A stretch of 8,497 nt of DNA from assembly GCA_903898975.1 (NCBI GenBank), contig CAIUHT010000955.1:1-8497 (forward strand). The letters run 5' to 3'. A program made the translations under genes and the position numbers. Below, one piece after another: positions 1 through 6,694 of the stretch. The first letter of the stretch is position 1. Every line of letters begins with the position of its first letter. Origin of the DNA: an uncultured Planctomycetaceae bacterium. Its GTDB lineage: Bacteria > Planctomycetota > Planctomycetia > Planctomycetales > Planctomycetaceae. A model generated the notes under the pieces. It searched no databases. It was not told the origin of the DNA and saw nothing but the letters and a program-made list of their open reading frames with translations.

Positions 1-1581
1 CGACCCCAACTGGGTGGCACAAAACAGCGAGCCCTCACTGGCCGAGAGCAGCAACTGGTGCTGTTCATCGAGGTCATCCTCGAGCATGCTCGAGGCGGTG
101 CACAGGGTCTTGCTCCACTCCACCTGCCCGGTCGCGGGCAGCAGGCAGACCACCTGCAGGGTGACCTGGGGGGCCGACTTTCGCAGCAGCACGAACAATC
201 GCCCGCGATGAAAGAGCGGAGTCCCCTCGAATGCCCAGTTCCCCACGTCGACACCGCACTGCTCGGGCTTGCGGGTCCAGAGGAGGTCCCCTTCCCGCTC
301 GAGATCGAGGGCGACCAGCGTGCTGAAGGTGCCTCCCGAGTTCAGGTCGGCGGCCCGGGGAGCGACCCCACGTCCGAGGCGGGCAAACAGCCGGCCTTCG
401 GCAATGGTCACCGTGCAGGCGGGAAGCCCCGCCCCATGGGCCAGCCGGGGCAGCGGCCGGGGGGTATCGAGCGTGAACAGTGCCGTCGCGTGACCCCACA
501 GGGCCTGTCCCTGTCGTTCACCCACCAGTTCAACTCCGTGGATGGTCGTTTCATCGCACCAGAACACCCCCTCGCGATAGACCACGGGGAAAACCGCGCG
601 GACCTCGCTCCGCAGCCCCAGTTGATTCATCGGCATCGCGAAGGGACGCTGGAAAAACGCATTGTTGCCCCCCCCAACGAGGGGCAACGCCACCCTGACC
701 GTTTCCAGGGGCAACTTCCACAACAGCGCGCCGACATCGATCGACTGCGGCAACTCTCCACCCAGCGTCGGTCCCCCTCCCAGGTCGACCACGCTCGCCG
801 GTGGATTCGGCAACGGTGCCTGGCTGCCCGCCGACTCTTCGGCGAGAAGTTCGGCGAGCTGTCCCTCGCGTCCCGCCAGGTGCCCCGACTCTGCGGCGTG
901 GCGGCGGCGGAACCGCTCCAGGGCCAGGACGCTCGATCTGCGTGGTCGCTGGAGCCACTCCACCAGCAGCATGCGGGCTTCGACCTCGGCACGCGAGATC
1001 GTGGGGTTTGGATAGTATGGAACCGGGGGAATGCCGCCGGGCGGGGCCTCCTCCGCCGACCAGGGGGGGAGCAGCTGCTCCCAGCACTCGCGGGCGGATT
1101 CGGTGTCGCCCCGTTCGCAGGCGAGATCGCCCAGTCGCAACAGCGCCTGGTCGGTGTAGCGGCTGTGATAGGTCCGGGCGACAATCCGTCGCAGATCATC
1201 TTCACCGCCTGCGTCGAACCACCGCTTGGCGACCGGGTCGATCTGTCGCCGGTAGGCGTCGAGCTCAGCGCGGGGAAACGAAGCGAGCAACAGGTTCGCC
1301 GCGGCCCGAGCTCCCATCAGCCGCTGAGGATCCCACTCGACGAGCCTGGCCCCCCCGTCGCCCACCAGGGGAGCCAGCAGGGCCAGCGCCTGCGGCCATT
1401 GCCCGTTCAAGACCAGTTCGCGGGCCGCGGCGATATCGCGTCCAGCGTCGGCGGCGAGTTCGAACTGCGTGACGGCGGTTCCCGGGTCGTCGACCCGGTC
1501 GGCCTGAGCCCAGGCCCGCGTTTCAGGGAGGCCTCCCAGGTTCAGCAGCAGGCCCGCAAGCAAGAGAAAGAGGTGGCCCAT
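1..1581 (-). CDS. Secreted PQQ-type (BamB-like) beta-propeller protein, C-terminus beyond the window
   Basis: The frame is open from the left edge to an ATG at 1581 and gives 527 residues with no stop. Residues 1-25 form a signal peptide: a hydrophobic leucine-rich core, then AWA before Gln26. Residues about 40-175 are alpha-helical and TPR-like (paired-helix stretch RLGDLACERGDTESARECWE at 149-168). After a proline-rich linker (about 250-275), from about 330, come blade-like beta repeats typical of PQQ/BamB propellers: VVYREGVFW (333-341), IAEGRLFARLG (393-403), STLVALDLEREGDLLW (420-435), GRLFVLLRK (460-468), ATGQVEWSKTL (483-493). This architecture is common in planctomycete periplasmic proteins; the role is usually unknown, probably scaffolding or ligand binding in the envelope. 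Start is uncertain: an in-frame ATG at 1707 adds 42 residues, supplies arginines before the hydrophobic core, and overlaps the preceding small gene by 23 bases. Neither start has a clear ribosome binding site. The real C-terminus and blade count cannot be seen. Confidence 0.85.
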   Translation of the reverse strand, partial: MGHLFLLLAGLLLNLGGLPETRAWAQADRVDDPGTAVTQFELAADAGRDIAAARELVLNGQWPQALALLAPLVGDGGARLVEWDPQRLMGARAAANLLLASFPRAELDAYRRQIDPVAKRWFDAGGEDDLRRIVARTYHSRYTDQALLRLGDLACERGDTESARECWEQLLPPWSAEEAPPGGIPPVPYYPNPTISRAEVEARMLLVEWLQRPRRSSVLALERFRRRHAAESGHLAGREGQLAELLAEESAGSQAPLPNPPASVVDLGGGPTLGGELPQSIDVGALLWKLPLETVRVALPLVGGGNNAFFQRPFAMPMNQLGLRSEVRAVFPVVYREGVFWCDETTIHGVELVGERQGQALWGHATALFTLDTPRPLPRLAHGAGLPACTVTIAEGRLFARLGRGVAPRAADLNSGGTFSTLVALDLEREGDLLWTRKPEQCGVDVGNWAFEGTPLFHRGRLFVLLRKSAPQVTLQVVCLLPATGQVEWSKTLCTASSMLEDDLDEQHQLLLSASEGSLFCATQLGS

Positions 1582-1684
1582 CCGAAACCTGGGGACTGAA
1601 CGCCCGCCGGGTGGGTGACTTGCAGCAAGCTGACCGCGCCAGGCGACTGGAGTCGCGGACAGATTGGCCGGCCCTCGGGGGGCC

Positions 1685-1852
1685 TCAGCGGGAAGAGCGG
1701 AGTGCATGGCCGAGGGCGAACACCAGGGTGGCGGCCAGCAGAGCCGCGGGCATGACAATCAGGGGAAATCCAAAAAACAACTGCCAGCCGATCACCATCG
1801 GCAGAAACATCAGCACGGCCATCTGCAGCAGAAAGCCGAGGGACTGTTTCAC
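1685..1852 (-). CDS. Small two-helix membrane protein (55 aa, GTG start)
   Basis: A 55-residue frame starts at GTG 1852 and ends with TGA at 1685. A GGAG at 1859-1862 (minus strand) lies six bases before the GTG, the best-placed ribosome site in this half of the window. The protein begins MKQSLGFLLQ and ends HALRSSR. Residues about 5-27 and 30-49 are two hydrophobic helices joined by a short turn (LFFGFPLIVMP, 25-35). The positive charges (K2, R52, R55) at both ends predict an inner-membrane hairpin with both termini in the cytoplasm. It lies 86 bases after the dehydrogenase stop and 103 bases before the preferred start of the propeller gene, so it may be co-transcribed with both. I do not recognise a named family and assign no function. 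Reality is supported by the ribosome site, the coherent membrane pattern and filling of an otherwise long gap. A 5-bp GC stem (1670-1674 with 1680-1684) sits directly after the stop. Confidence 0.72.
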   Translation of the reverse strand: MKQSLGFLLQMAVLMFLPMVIGWQLFFGFPLIVMPAALLAATLVFALGHALRSSR

Positions 1853-1858
1853 GACAGG

Positions 1859-1862
1859 CTCC
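1859..1862 (-). promoter_or_regulatory. Ribosome binding site for the small membrane protein
   Basis: GGAG on the minus strand lies six bases upstream of the GTG at 1852. It decides this start: no in-frame ATG lies upstream before a TAG stop, and the downstream ATG codons fall inside the first membrane helix. Confidence 0.6.
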
Positions 1863-1938
1863 AGAAAAATCGGGAGAGGGCCGGGCAGGGCTCGAGGTAG
1901 AGGGGGACGCCAGCGAGTCTTCCTCGCAACATTCTATC

Positions 1939-3036
1939 TTACAGGCCGGTCGGGCGTCGTCCCGGGCCGGTGCTGGACTTCAGGGCGGCGTACACCGCCT
2001 GGGCGACCTCGCTGGTGGTGGCCTCTCCTCCCAGGTCGGGGGTCTTGGGGCCGCGCTGTTCCAGCACCGTCGCGACGGCGGAATGCAGGGCGGCGGCCGC
2101 TGCCGGAAATCGCAAATGCTCGAGCATCATCGCCGCCGACAGGATCGCCGCCAGCGGGTTGGCAATTCCCCGCCCGGTGATGTCGGGGGCCGAGCCATGG
2201 ACGGGCTCGAACATGCTGGGCCCCCGGCGGGTGGGGTCGATGTTCCCCGACGCGGCCAGCCCCATGCTGCCCACCACAATCGCCGCCAGGTCGGTGAGGA
2301 TGTCCCCAAACAGGTTGCTGGCCACGACCACGTCGAACGACTCGGGCCGCCGCACGAACTCCATCACCGCCCGGTCGATCAGCAGCGACTCGGTCTGCAC
2401 CCGGGGAAACTCCGCCGCGACGCGGGCGAAGCATTCATCCCACAGCACCATTCCAAATCCCTGGGCGTTGCTCTTGGTGATCGACGCCAGTCGGCGGCGG
2501 GGCCGCTGGTCGGCCGCCAGGAACGCCTCGCGAATGATCCGCTCGCAGCCCCGGCGGGTGAAGACCGACGTCTGGATCGCCGATTCCTCCGGGAAGCCCG
2601 AATACAACCGCCCGCCGATGTTGGCGTATTCCCCCTCGGTGTTTTCGCGGTAGACGACCAGGTCAATCGAACCGGCGGGTTTGTCCTTGAGGGGCGACGG
2701 GACCCCGGCGTACAGCCTGGCGGGGCGGAGGCAGACGAACTGGTCGAAGCGCCGCCGGATGGGCAGCAGCAACCCGTTCAGGGTGACGTGGTCCTGGATC
2801 TGCGGATGCCCGACCGCTCCCAGCAGGATCGCGTCGAACCCGGCCAGCGTGTCGAGATAATCGGCCGGCGCCATTCGGCCCGTCGCGAAGTAGTGGTCGC
2901 TTCCCCACGCGAACTCCGTCCAGTCCGGCGCCACTCCCTCCTGGGCCAGGGCCATTTCGGTGGCCCGCTGGGCGGCGGTCGTGACCTCGGGACCAATGCC
3001 ATCGCCCGGAATAACCGCAATCCGCGGTGCCTTCAT
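1939..3036 (-). CDS. Tartrate / D-malate dehydrogenase (decarboxylating) family protein
   Basis: A 365-residue cytoplasmic enzyme of the isocitrate/isopropylmalate dehydrogenase superfamily, full length for the family. These NAD- and divalent-metal-dependent enzymes oxidise and decarboxylate a 2-hydroxy acid. Visible motifs: GDGIGPE (11-17), substrate-binding arginines in IRRRFDQFVCLRP (93-105) and VVYRENTEGEY (127-137), catalytic lysine K188 in TKSN, metal aspartates D221 (IDRAVM), D245 and D249 in the family signature from NLFGDILTD (241-249), and the cofactor loop EPVHGSAPDI (277-286). The stretches FDAILLGAVG (67-76), GLLLPIRRRFDQ (88-99) and GPKTPDLGGEATT (329-341) resemble E. coli D-malate dehydrogenase DmlA and tartrate dehydrogenases more than LeuB, so D-malate or tartrate is likelier than 3-isopropylmalate. 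The exact substrate is inferred. The start ATG overlaps the upstream hydrolase stop as ATGA, with GAGG at 3045-3048 eight bases ahead, indicating translational coupling. A LeuB or Icd role is less likely. Confidence 0.9.
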   Translation of the reverse strand: MKAPRIAVIPGDGIGPEVTTAAQRATEMALAQEGVAPDWTEFAWGSDHYFATGRMAPADYLDTLAGFDAILLGAVGHPQIQDHVTLNGLLLPIRRRFDQFVCLRPARLYAGVPSPLKDKPAGSIDLVVYRENTEGEYANIGGRLYSGFPEESAIQTSVFTRRGCERIIREAFLAADQRPRRRLASITKSNAQGFGMVLWDECFARVAAEFPRVQTESLLIDRAVMEFVRRPESFDVVVASNLFGDILTDLAAIVVGSMGLAASGNIDPTRRGPSMFEPVHGSAPDITGRGIANPLAAILSAAMMLEHLRFPAAAAALHSAVATVLEQRGPKTPDLGGEATTSEVAQAVYAALKSSTGPGRRPTGL

Positions 3037-3896
3037 CGCTGTTGCCTCGGTACTGCGCTCTCCTGCTCGCTGGCCGCCAGGGCGGTCAGGCAGGCGGGGT
3101 GGTTGAACATCTGCTCGTGATCGTGCGGGATTCCCCTCGCCTCAATCAGTCGCCAGCCAAACGGGACATTCCACTTGCGGGCCAGGTCGAGTCCGCGGAA
3201 ATACGCCCGGCGACCCCGCTCGTAGCGGTTCATTCCCTGCCGGTCCGCCGCTGACGAGACATCGAGATTCTCATCCCGGACCGTATCTGCCGTCCCCAGG
3301 TACAGCGTCAATGGGCGGGCCAGGTAGTCGCGCACCGCCTGTTCGTGGGCAATTTCGCCGGGCAAGCCCCCCCATCCGAACGGCCAGGGGTTGGTCAGGT
3401 CGGGGAACAGCAGCGTGCCCGGGTTCGCCGCGACAATCCGCTGCACTGCCAGGGGCTGCATGGCCGCCAGTCGCACAAGAAACTGCCCACCCCCCGAATG
3501 CCCCAGCAGCAGCACGGGCCGCTGGGGGTCGCCCAGCCGACGGCGGAGTTCCGTCAACAGCGCGGGGATGAGCGAGAACGACCACTCGGTGCGCGGTTGC
3601 GGTTCCCCATCGCGTAACAGACCTCCCTGCTGGTAACGGGTGGTTGGAAAGCGGGCGAGATCGAAGAGCGGGGCGGCGAGAGGGGAGCCCAGTCGGTCGG
3701 CGAGAGCGATGGTGTGGTCGCGATACGTCTCGGCATTCCGCAGCACGCCATGAAAGACCACCAGCAGCGGCCCGGGTTCGGGTTCGACACGGCGATGAGT
3801 GAACACCTCAAGCGGCCCCCCGGGCAGTTCGAGGGACAACTTCCGCTGGCCCGTCGGCCAGGGGGGCTCGATCGTGACGGTGCCAGCTTCACTCAT
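3033..3896 (-). CDS. Alpha/beta-hydrolase (serine esterase/depolymerase-like)
   Basis: A hydrolase of 287 residues from the ATG at 3896. An in-frame GTG at 3905 would add three residues; I prefer the ATG because it gives an ATGAGTGA overlap with the stop of the gene before. Numbering from the ATG: the oxyanion motif is VVFHGVLRNAETYRDH (46-61), the nucleophile elbow is GHSGGGQ with Ser134, the probable acid is Asp204 in GTADTVRDENLD, and the catalytic histidine is His258 or His260 in GIPHDHEQ. The HGVLRNA-x-x-YRDH pattern resembles uncharacterised hydrolases annotated as PHB-depolymerase-like esterases. No signal peptide or membrane segment is visible, so it is probably cytoplasmic. It is the middle gene of a coupled trio with a peptidase-like hydrolase before and a hydroxy-acid dehydrogenase after, suggesting it releases a hydroxy acid from an ester or amide. 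The substrate is unknown. Confidence 0.87.
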   Translation of the reverse strand: MSEAGTVTIEPPWPTGQRKLSLELPGGPLEVFTHRRVEPEPGPLLVVFHGVLRNAETYRDHTIALADRLGSPLAAPLFDLARFPTTRYQQGGLLRDGEPQPRTEWSFSLIPALLTELRRRLGDPQRPVLLLGHSGGGQFLVRLAAMQPLAVQRIVAANPGTLLFPDLTNPWPFGWGGLPGEIAHEQAVRDYLARPLTLYLGTADTVRDENLDVSSAADRQGMNRYERGRRAYFRGLDLARKWNVPFGWRLIEARGIPHDHEQMFNHPACLTALAASEQESAVPRQQR

Positions 3897-4758
3897 GCGT
3901 GGCACCGTACGTCAGAAATCCGCGGAGGGCCGCCTGGTACGCTTCGGGTTCATCGGCCGCCAGGCTGTGCCCGCTCTGGCGAAACACCTTGAGGTGGGCC
4001 CGCGGAATCAGGCGAGCAATCTCGCGGGAATGGGGCAGCGGGCAGATCCAGTCGTGCTGGGCCCCCAGCACCAGCGTGGGGCAGCGGATCTCGTGGAGCC
4101 TGGGGAGGTAATCGAAGGTTCGCAGGAAGCCGCCAAACCCCTGGTTGAGCGCCACGAACGACCGCCGCGACAGGTTCCAAGAGCGTTCGAACGCCTGCGG
4201 ATCATGCCGCAGCGAGTACAGCGGACCCATCACCCGGTAGTACTCTTTCAGTTGCTCGAGGCTTTCGAACTGTCCGCTCCAGAGGCGTTCGCACACCCGG
4301 ATCTGCTCGGGAGTGCCGCGGATGGCCAGTTCGCGACGGGCATCGGCCAGGAAGCGGAAGCTGGCGGCTGTGCAGACCAGCACCAGCTGGCTGACCCGGT
4401 GCGGATAGCGGAGCGCGTAGCCGAGGGCCACCATTCCGCCATAAGACGACCCCAGGACGGCGATCCGTTCGTGCCCGAGGTGGGCCCGCAGCGCCTCGAG
4501 GTCTTCGATGTTGTTCTCGAGCGTGTATTCATCGGGGTTGCCCGCCGGGCTGCGGCCACACCCGCGATGGTCGAGATAGACCAGCTGGGCCACATCGCGG
4601 AGCGGTCCGGTGGTGGCGCGAAAGCCGGTGTGGTCGCCACCCGGGCCACCGTGCAGCAGGTACAGCACGGGCTGCTCGACCAGCTCGCCCCCGCGCTCGG
4701 CGAGGCCCGCACCCTCGACGTCAAAGTACAGGGTGGTCTCGCGAACCTGGGCAAACAT
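3889..4758 (-). CDS. Proline iminopeptidase-like alpha/beta hydrolase (S33-type)
   Basis: A 289-residue hydrolase from the ATG at 4758. Motifs, numbered from that Met: oxyanion loop LLHGGPGGDH (34-43), DHRGCGRS (63-70), nucleophile elbow GSSYGGMVAL with Ser105, acid Asp236 in GAQHDWICP, and His264 in RQSGHSLAADEP. HGGPGG with DHRGCGRS is the hallmark of proline iminopeptidases and close relatives (peptidase family S33), which remove N-terminal proline or cleave small amides and esters. Some relatives are not peptidases, so the substrate is uncertain. No signal peptide, so cytoplasmic. The frame is open further upstream: an ATG at 4872 with GGAG four bases ahead would add 38 residues, and a TTG at 4893 more. 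I prefer 4758 because the extension is low-complexity and arginine/proline/serine-rich, and the family normally begins just before the REtTLYFDVEG-like first strand. The stop overlaps the next gene by eight bases, so the two are coupled. Confidence 0.85.
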   Translation of the reverse strand: MFAQVRETTLYFDVEGAGLAERGGELVEQPVLYLLHGGPGGDHTGFRATTGPLRDVAQLVYLDHRGCGRSPAGNPDEYTLENNIEDLEALRAHLGHERIAVLGSSYGGMVALGYALRYPHRVSQLVLVCTAASFRFLADARRELAIRGTPEQIRVCERLWSGQFESLEQLKEYYRVMGPLYSLRHDPQAFERSWNLSRRSFVALNQGFGGFLRTFDYLPRLHEIRCPTLVLGAQHDWICPLPHSREIARLIPRAHLKVFRQSGHSLAADEPEAYQAALRGFLTYGATHE

Positions 4759-4827
4759 CGGCGCGGGCCTGGAAGAAGGAAGGAAGAGCAAACCCCGGGG
4801 CAGCCACGGTCCGTCACTGCTCGCCGG

Positions 4828-4865
4828 GCCCGCGATTCGGGACGAACGGGCTTCCGCCCGCGATT
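4828..4865. repeat. Direct repeat GCCCGCGATT x2 with an embedded hairpin
   Basis: GCCCGCGATT occurs at 4828-4837 and again at 4856-4865, starts 28 bases apart. The second copy overlaps a perfect inverted repeat: CGGGC at 4847-4851 pairs with GCCCG at 4856-4860 around a four-base loop. The pair lies about 70-110 bases upstream of the preferred start of the S33-type hydrolase, where an operator or leader structure could sit. Given the GC content, chance is also possible. Confidence 0.4.
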
Positions 4866-5043
4866 GCGTCATTTGACTCCGTTCGAGCGGCAACTTCCAG
4901 CGTTCACTGCGGGGAAGGTCCCTCGGGATTTACTCCGGGAGACTGGCGGTTGGTGCTGTCGGTCGCGTGGCCTGCAACGTGGCCGACGCCTCGCTTGGCG
5001 GTCGCAGCCGGGGAGCGTCCAGGGTTGCGTGCGGGGACAAACG

Positions 5044-5057
5044 GCCGCGCGTGCGGC
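5044..5057 (-). terminator. Possible weak terminator hairpin after the amidohydrolase
   Basis: GCCGC (5044-5048) pairs with GCGGC (5053-5057) around a four-base loop, starting four bases beyond the TAG at 5062-5064. On the minus strand it is followed by CGTTTGT, with only three Ts in a row, so it is a poor intrinsic terminator. The position fits the end of a transcription unit before the 303-base gap. Confidence 0.25.
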
Positions 5058-5061
5058 GTGC

Positions 5062-6636
5062 CTAGCGGCGCGGGGGATGGACGCTGGTCAACGCCCGCCC
5101 CGGTGCTCGGCCGCGTCCAAAATCGACCGCCTCACCCCCCCGCACCACCCACTCGCCATTCACCAGCACCTCTTCGATTCCCGTTCCCTGCGCGTGCGGC
5201 TCGGTGTAGGTCGCCCGATCGCCGACCGTCTGCGGGTCGAAGACCACCAGGTCGGCGAACGCTCCCGGGCGAATCTCGCCGCGGTCGGCGAGCCGAAATC
5301 TGCGGGCTGGCCCTCCGGAGAGCTTGCGGACCGCCTCCTCCAGAGAAAACAGCCGATGGTCCCGCACGCAGGGCCCCAGCAACCGGGTCGCGCTCCCCGT
5401 GACCCGCGGATGCACCACACCGTCGGGGAAGTAAATGCCGTCGCTCCCCATGAGGTACAGGTCGTGCTGCAGAAACGGATGCACCAGGCGGTCATCCCCC
5501 TGGTTGAAGACCAGCAGCACCGACAGCCGCTCTTCGATCAGCAGGTTGCACAGCGCGTCGGCCGGGGGGAGTCCCGTTTCGGCGACGTACTGGGCCAGCG
5601 ACTTCCCCTGGTGCCGGGCGTTGTCACGAGAGGGCGTCCAGGCAATGTGAATGTGGTCGAGGTCGAGTTCGTAGAGTTCGAGCCCGGCGGCGAGCCGCGC
5701 GCGAATGTCGCGATCGTTAAGCCGCTCGAGCGCCGCCAACGGGCCCCGCGCCCAGCATTCGTAGGGAAGCAGGAAATTCAGCATCGTCGACCCGGGCTGG
5801 TACGGGTAGACGTCAAACGACAGGTCGACTTCCCGACGAGCCGACTCGAGCAGTTCGAACACCTGCTCGGTGCTCGCCCCCCCGTGCGCCTTGAGGTGCG
5901 AGATGTGGAGGGGCACTTCCGCCGTGCGGGCAATCTCGACCGCCTCGCGGAGCGCTTTCAGCAACCCGCTCTTGTACCGGATGTGGGTCACATAGAGTCC
6001 CTGCCACGGAGCCATCGCCCGGCAGGCGGCGATCAGTTCGGCGGTGGTGGCGCAGTTCTGGGCGATGTAGTCGAGCCCGGTCGACAGGCCAATCGCCCCC
6101 AGTTCCATCTCCCGCGCGATTTCGCCCCGGATCTCGCGGAGCTGAAAATCATCGGGTGGCTCGCGACCCCAGCCACAGGCGTTGACCCGCAGGTTGGCGT
6201 AGGGAATCTGCAGCACCGAGTTCTGCGCGGTCCGCTGGTGCAGTCGCTCGCGATAGTCTGACAGCGTCTGCCAGCCCGTGTAATCATCCTGCCTCAGGCC
6301 GTTCAGCGAGCGGAGGTAGAAGAGCCACTCGGCGGCGTTCGACGGTCGGACCGGAGCGTAGGAAATACCGTCGGCCATCAGCACTTCGGTGGTGAATCCC
6401 TGCCCGGTCTTCGCGAACAGGTTCGATTCCCGCAGCAGCCAGCCATCGGAATGGGTGTGCAGATCGATGAAGCCCGGCGCGACGACGCGGTTGGTCACAT
6501 CGAGGACCCGCCCGGCGTTCGCCGCCGAGAGATCGCCCACTGCGGCAATCCGGTCGCCCATCAGGCCCACATCGGCCCGCTGGCGGGGCTTTCCCGTCCC
6601 GTCGATGACCCAGCCGCCCCGCAGTATCAGATCCAT
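5062..6636 (-). CDS. N-acyl-D-amino-acid deacylase-type amidohydrolase
   Basis: A 524-residue protein of the D-aminoacylase branch of the amidohydrolase superfamily, metal enzymes that cleave N-acyl-D-amino acids to a carboxylate and a free D-amino acid. The N-terminal strands DLILRGGWVIDGTGKP (2-17) and the C-terminal FADLVVFDP (460-468) and VNGEWVVRGG (492-501) form the small beta domain. The barrel carries HTHSD (60-64), H218 in YVTHIR, H247 in ISHLKAHG, D399 in GSDG and HPR (409-411), matching ligands and the catalytic Asp of Alcaligenes faecalis D-aminoacylase (His67/69, His220, His250, Asp366). The usual GNCG is replaced by ADG at 88-90, so the metal-bridging Cys96 equivalent is Asp89. 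No signal peptide, so cytoplasmic. GAGGAG at 6647-6652 lies ten bases before the ATG. It follows the phosphoesterase by 58 bases and may share its transcript. Activity on D-amino acids is inferred; a dihydroorotase- or hydantoinase-like substrate is possible. Confidence 0.87.
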   Translation of the reverse strand: MDLILRGGWVIDGTGKPRQRADVGLMGDRIAAVGDLSAANAGRVLDVTNRVVAPGFIDLHTHSDGWLLRESNLFAKTGQGFTTEVLMADGISYAPVRPSNAAEWLFYLRSLNGLRQDDYTGWQTLSDYRERLHQRTAQNSVLQIPYANLRVNACGWGREPPDDFQLREIRGEIAREMELGAIGLSTGLDYIAQNCATTAELIAACRAMAPWQGLYVTHIRYKSGLLKALREAVEIARTAEVPLHISHLKAHGGASTEQVFELLESARREVDLSFDVYPYQPGSTMLNFLLPYECWARGPLAALERLNDRDIRARLAAGLELYELDLDHIHIAWTPSRDNARHQGKSLAQYVAETGLPPADALCNLLIEERLSVLLVFNQGDDRLVHPFLQHDLYLMGSDGIYFPDGVVHPRVTGSATRLLGPCVRDHRLFSLEEAVRKLSGGPARRFRLADRGEIRPGAFADLVVFDPQTVGDRATYTEPHAQGTGIEEVLVNGEWVVRGGEAVDFGRGRAPGRALTSVHPPRR

Positions 6637-6646
6637 CGCGCTTTCG

Positions 6647-6652
6647 CTCCTC
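6647..6652 (-). promoter_or_regulatory. Ribosome binding site for the amidohydrolase
   Basis: GAGGAG on the minus strand, ten bases before the ATG at 6636. It is the strongest purine-rich site in the window, slightly far from the start codon. It supports this ATG and independent translation of the gene after the 58-base gap. Confidence 0.55.
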
Positions 6653-6694
6653 GACTCATCGACCGGTTCGTTGACCTCGGGCCAGATGACCGAC

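Larger units (their letters stand above)
4759..5061. other. 303-base non-coding gap before the hydrolase-dehydrogenase operon
   Basis: This is the longest gap in the window and the natural place for the promoter of the three-gene operon on its left. I find no convincing -35/-10 pair. It holds a 5-bp GC stem at 5044-5057 just after the upstream stop, a 10-base direct repeat GCCCGCGATT (4828-4837 and 4856-4865), and a perfect 5-bp hairpin at 4847-4860 whose minus-strand loop is GGAA, a GNRA-type tetraloop. If the hydrolase began at 4872, part of this gap would be coding. No RNA gene is recognisable. Confidence 0.6.

Noticed and set aside
58..1599. Plus-strand open frame of 513 residues
   Set aside because: It lies in exact antisense codon register to the propeller gene. 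Its translation is rich in Arg, Gly, Pro and Gln with no domain motifs, while the minus strand gives a signal peptide and propeller blades.
1670..1684. 5-bp GC stem just after the small gene stop as an intrinsic terminator
   Set aside because: No T-run follows on the minus strand, and stems this short are expected by chance at this G+C content.
1849..1932. 27-codon minus-strand frame after the dehydrogenase, its stop overlapping the GTG of the small gene
   Set aside because: The overlap resembles a coupled leader peptide, but there is no ribosome site of its own, no regulatory amino-acid run and no hydrophobic or conserved pattern.
2083..3120. Plus-strand open frame of 345 residues
   Set aside because: Antisense to the dehydrogenase, with low-complexity Arg/Gly/Gln composition and no motifs.
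3799..6261. Plus-strand open frame of 820 residues, the longest in the window
   Set aside because: It spans three convincing minus-strand genes and a gap. It has no recognisable domains, and its openness follows from GC-rich third positions on the other strand.
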